From NCBI RefSeq assembly GCF_020509005.1, contig NC_063015.1, forward strand, positions 2,914,001 to 2,978,000: a stretch of 64,000 nucleotides of DNA, in the 5' to 3' direction. The notes beneath the pieces are model-generated. The model had not been told where the DNA came from and did not search any database. It saw only the letters and a list, made by a program, of their open reading frames with translations. The stretch comes from Fulvia fulva. Taxonomy: Eukaryota > Ascomycota > Dothideomycetes > Mycosphaerellales > Mycosphaerellaceae. The translations under genes and the position numbers were made by a program. Shown here piece by piece: positions 61,268 to 64,000 of the stretch (the stretch's first letter is position 1; each line of letters opens with the position of its first letter).

Positions 61268-64000
61268 ATGGCCTCCAGATCCGACCGCGTCGATAGCGCC
61301 CTACAATCTCTCCTCGAACGCCTTGTCCCACCCCAACTCCCTCATGAAGACGACGACACCGCGAACCAGCGCTGGGACGACGCCTACAATTTCGCGACTC
61401 GAACTGTAAAGCAGGGTGGGCATGGTGAGCAGTTGGGAGAAGATGTGGGTCATGTTGCGGATCTTATTAGGAGGAAGTTGGTGAGAGATGGACATGTGAT
61501 GAGGGGAGAGGAGGAGAGGAGGTTTGGCAATCTTGTGGAGCGGTTGGTGAGTCAGCCGGTGTTGAGTCGCAAGGGGGCGATTTTGAGGTTTTTGTTGCGG
61601 AGTGAGGATTTGGGGTTGAGTGGAGATGGGGAGAATGGGAGGGATGGAGTGTTTGGAGAGGAGGAGGAGGAGGAGGATGAGCAGACGCGGCGGGATGGAC
61701 AGGAGTTGGTGGAGCAGGAAGATGAAGATGATGATGAGGAGGTGATGGAGGAGAAAGAGGTGTTTGATGAGGCTTTCAGGAGGAACGGCTTACCGCGTGT
61801 GAGTCCAGCGAGCGGACCTGAGAGCCCTAAGAGGCCACCGGTACTGAGTAGGGAGAGGGAGAGGCAAGTCCCGGCTAGGGAGAGGCCACAGACGAGGCAA
61901 GACGAGACACCGGTCGCACCGAAGATGAACGGAGCCGTGGGTGAGCCGACGGAAAGTGCGCTGCTGAGGGACCTGCCCTTTACACTGCAGGGACTTTCGT
62001 CGAACAATCTGCCTTTTGCGGACGCTAAGTCATTGAGGTTACCGACCACGCTACCTGTGCCGCTTGTTGCACTTCTGCATACGCTGGCTGAGCCGTCGTT
62101 GCTGTACAAGTCGCTCTCGGATTTCGTCGAGTCTTCTGAGGGTGGTCTGGTAGGGCAGAGTCTGCGTTCTGCTATTGGGATCGAGTTACGATCATATCTG
62201 GGCCTGGTCGCTACGCTTGAAGGGCAGATTCGGCGGGCGCTTGCTCAGCTCGACGAGACGAAGCCACAAGGTGGACTTGGGAAGACAGCAGTGACGCTGA
62301 AGAGATGTGTGGTCTGGACACGAGAAGCTACACTTGGTCTCCGCCTGATGAGCATGATCGTGGAGTCTGCGAAGGGCAAGAAAGGAGGCGAGCTCATCAC
62401 GCTCATACACACCTTTTCATCCTCACATGGCGACCCCTTTGTGCATAGCTTCGCAGAACGGATGCTCACACACGTCACGAGGCCTTTCTACAACATGCTC
62501 CGGGCCTGGATCTATGATGGAGAACTGGAAGATCCGTACCTGGAGTTCTTCGTCTTTGAAAACGAAGGCTATGAAGACAGTGGCGCGACTAGTGTCTGGG
62601 ACCATAAGTACCGGCTCAAGCAAGGCATGATACCATCGATCATGTCATCAGACTTCGCAAATCGGGTATTCTTGATTGGAAAGAGCTTGAACTTCATCCG
62701 CTATGGTTGCGGTGACAGTGGCTGGGTGGAGTCGCACAGCAAGTCTGCTTCGCGAGAGCTAAAGTACGGCGATATGGCGACTTTGTCTACGAGCATCGAC
62801 GAGGCATACAAGACAGTCATGGCACGATTGTTGAGCCTGATGGAAAGCAAGTTTGCACTTTCTTCGCATCTGCAAGCATTGAAGAAGTACCTCTTGCTGG
62901 GTCAGGGCGACTTCATCGAGTTGCTGATGGAATCACTATCGGCAAACCTGGATCGACCAGCGAACAGCCAATATCGTCACACTCTGACCGCGCAGCTTGA
63001 ACATGCCATCCGCAACTCGAACGCACAGTACGACAGTGCAGATGTGCTTCGTCGGCTTGACGCTCGAATGCTGGAGTTGAGTCATGGCGAGATAGGCTGG
63101 GATGTTTTCACCCTCGAGTACCGCATCGACTCACCTCTCGATGTGATCGTGACACCCTGGGCCAACAAGCAATACCTTAAGGTCTTCAACTTCCTCTTCC
63201 GCGTCAAACGGGTGGAGTTTGCCCTTTCCACAACATGGCGGAACGTCCAGACTGGTGCACGAGGCGTTCTAGGTTCTGTCAGCGATAAGCTCGGCGCAGA
63301 CTGGAAGAGCGCACGTGGCGGTCTAGCGGAAATGATTCATTTCATCGATCAACTACAGTACTATATCCTCTTCGAAGTCATCGAAGCCGGCTGGAATGGC
63401 CTGCAAAGCAACTTCAAGAAGCCCGATGCCACACTGGATACCCTTATCAGCGCACACACAGGCTACCTCCGCTCCATCACACGGAAAGGTCTCCTTGGCG
63501 GAGGTGGCACAGCAGACTTCACAGCACAACTCCACGAACTCCTCAAACTCATGCTCGCGTACCGCGACGCAGTTGACAGCCTTTACAGCTACAGCGTTGC
63601 CGAGTTCACCCGACGTCAAGACCTCTCCTCCCGCATCGAAAGCCGCACCAAAGCCGGGCGGTGGGGTCTCACGGAAGCTGACGAGTCTTCGCGCTCAGAA
63701 GAGTCTCCCATCCCGCCCCTGTTACAGACAAATGGAGGCAGCCTAGATGGTGAGAGAGATCGGCTGGATCAGATCAAACAGAGGCTGAGGAGTCTTGAGA
63801 TTGATTTCAGGTCCAGGACGAATGTATTGCTGGGTGATTTGGCGCATCAGCCGGATACGGATATGAGGTTCTTGGGCGTGGCGATGAATTTCAATGACGT
63901 CTATCAGCCGGTGAGGAAGAGGAGGCAGAAGCCTGGTGATAAGATGCAGGCATCGATGGTGGGCAGTGTGGCGAAGAAGCCGGCTGAGGAGGTGAAGGCG
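61268..64000 (+). CDS. Gamma-tubulin complex component GCP3 (Spc98/Alp6 family), truncated by window edge
   Basis: ATG at 61268 (MASRSDRVDSALQSLLERLV). The frame is open for 911 codons to the right edge, without an intron. The N-terminal 130 residues are helical with a Glu/Asp-rich patch near 125-165. The Spc97/Spc98 (GRIP1) domain begins around residue 235 with LLRDLPFTLQGLSSNN. Further family blocks are LTHVTRPFYNMLRAWIYDGELEDPYLEFFV, FANRVFLIGKSLNFIRYGCGD, YLLLGQGDFIELLMESL, LEYRIDSPLDVIVTPWANKQYLKVFNFLFRVKRVEFALSTTWRNVQ and LIHFIDQLQYYILFEVIEAGW-type helices. GCP3 helps form the gamma-tubulin small and ring complexes that nucleate microtubules at spindle pole bodies. The C-terminal end and stop lie outside the window. 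Confidence 0.9.
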   Translation, partial: MASRSDRVDSALQSLLERLVPPQLPHEDDDTANQRWDDAYNFATRTVKQGGHGEQLGEDVGHVADLIRRKLVRDGHVMRGEEERRFGNLVERLVSQPVLSRKGAILRFLLRSEDLGLSGDGENGRDGVFGEEEEEEDEQTRRDGQELVEQEDEDDDEEVMEEKEVFDEAFRRNGLPRVSPASGPESPKRPPVLSRERERQVPARERPQTRQDETPVAPKMNGAVGEPTESALLRDLPFTLQGLSSNNLPFADAKSLRLPTTLPVPLVALLHTLAEPSLLYKSLSDFVESSEGGLVGQSLRSAIGIELRSYLGLVATLEGQIRRALAQLDETKPQGGLGKTAVTLKRCVVWTREATLGLRLMSMIVESAKGKKGGELITLIHTFSSSHGDPFVHSFAERMLTHVTRPFYNMLRAWIYDGELEDPYLEFFVFENEGYEDSGATSVWDHKYRLKQGMIPSIMSSDFANRVFLIGKSLNFIRYGCGDSGWVESHSKSASRELKYGDMATLSTSIDEAYKTVMARLLSLMESKFALSSHLQALKKYLLLGQGDFIELLMESLSANLDRPANSQYRHTLTAQLEHAIRNSNAQYDSADVLRRLDARMLELSHGEIGWDVFTLEYRIDSPLDVIVTPWANKQYLKVFNFLFRVKRVEFALSTTWRNVQTGARGVLGSVSDKLGADWKSARGGLAEMIHFIDQLQYYILFEVIEAGWNGLQSNFKKPDATLDTLISAHTGYLRSITRKGLLGGGGTADFTAQLHELLKLMLAYRDAVDSLYSYSVAEFTRRQDLSSRIESRTKAGRWGLTEADESSRSEESPIPPLLQTNGGSLDGERDRLDQIKQRLRSLEIDFRSRTNVLLGDLAHQPDTDMRFLGVAMNFNDVYQPVRKRRQKPGDKMQASMVGSVAKKPAEEVKA

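Noticed and set aside
1..64000. A CRISPR array or other prokaryote-type system
   Set aside because: No direct repeats with regular spacers, no bacterial genes, and introns throughout; this is fungal nuclear DNA.

Overview
The window is chromosomal DNA of a filamentous ascomycete (Pezizomycotina), most likely a Dothideomycete. Evidence: short GT-AG introns of about 50-75 bases with CTNAC-type branch sites, single-gene transcription units on both strands, fungal-specific families, and a transposon degraded by CpA-to-TpA mutation typical of repeat-induced point mutation (RIP). No tRNA, rRNA, CRISPR or bacterial-type features were seen.

Layout. 1-4190: a minus-strand, Tad-like non-LTR retrotransposon, cut by the left edge. 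It is heavily RIP-mutated except for its 5' end. 4.3-17 kb: accessory genes, mostly damaged: an epoxide-hydrolase-like gene, two unrecognised proteins that look intact, a secreted TAP-like serine peptidase, a pepsin-like membrane protein without its first catalytic Asp, and a repeat-rich surface protein. 17-19.4 kb: an intact secreted GH31 enzyme with sulfoquinovosidase signature residues. 20-21 kb: a VOC-domain fragment facing a broken cupin gene. 21.5-31 kb: intact core genes: COG8, a UBE2O-type E2, RRP41, flavohemoglobin and an aldehyde dehydrogenase. 31.5-33 kb: an aspergillopepsin-like protease gene with two in-frame TAG codons, both at positions where the family has Trp. 34-44 kb: core genes for a Barentsz/CASC3-domain protein, SLY1 and a PNUTS-like PP1 regulator. 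44.5-49.7 kb: a sucrose-type MFS transporter and a fungal-specific membrane-anchored Cys-rich protein. 51-52 kb: a broken F-box gene. 52.5-64 kb: a TRK potassium transporter, a senescence/spartin-domain protein, the stress bZIP factor AtfA, and gamma-tubulin complex GCP3, which runs off the right edge.

Themes. Damage is confined to secreted, catabolic and accessory genes, while vesicle-tethering/fusion (COG8, SLY1), RNA (RRP41, Btz, PNUTS) and cytoskeletal genes read through cleanly. The four clearest in-frame stops (two in one protease, one in another, one in the F-box gene) could each arise from a single CpA-to-TpA change, the same chemistry that degraded the retrotransposon. Flavohemoglobin, AtfA and TRK are stress and ion-homeostasis genes. 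AtfA carries two perfect CRE palindromes upstream of its start codon, which suggests autoregulation.

Exon boundaries were worked out by eye from frame continuity and splice motifs and have not been checked against transcripts.
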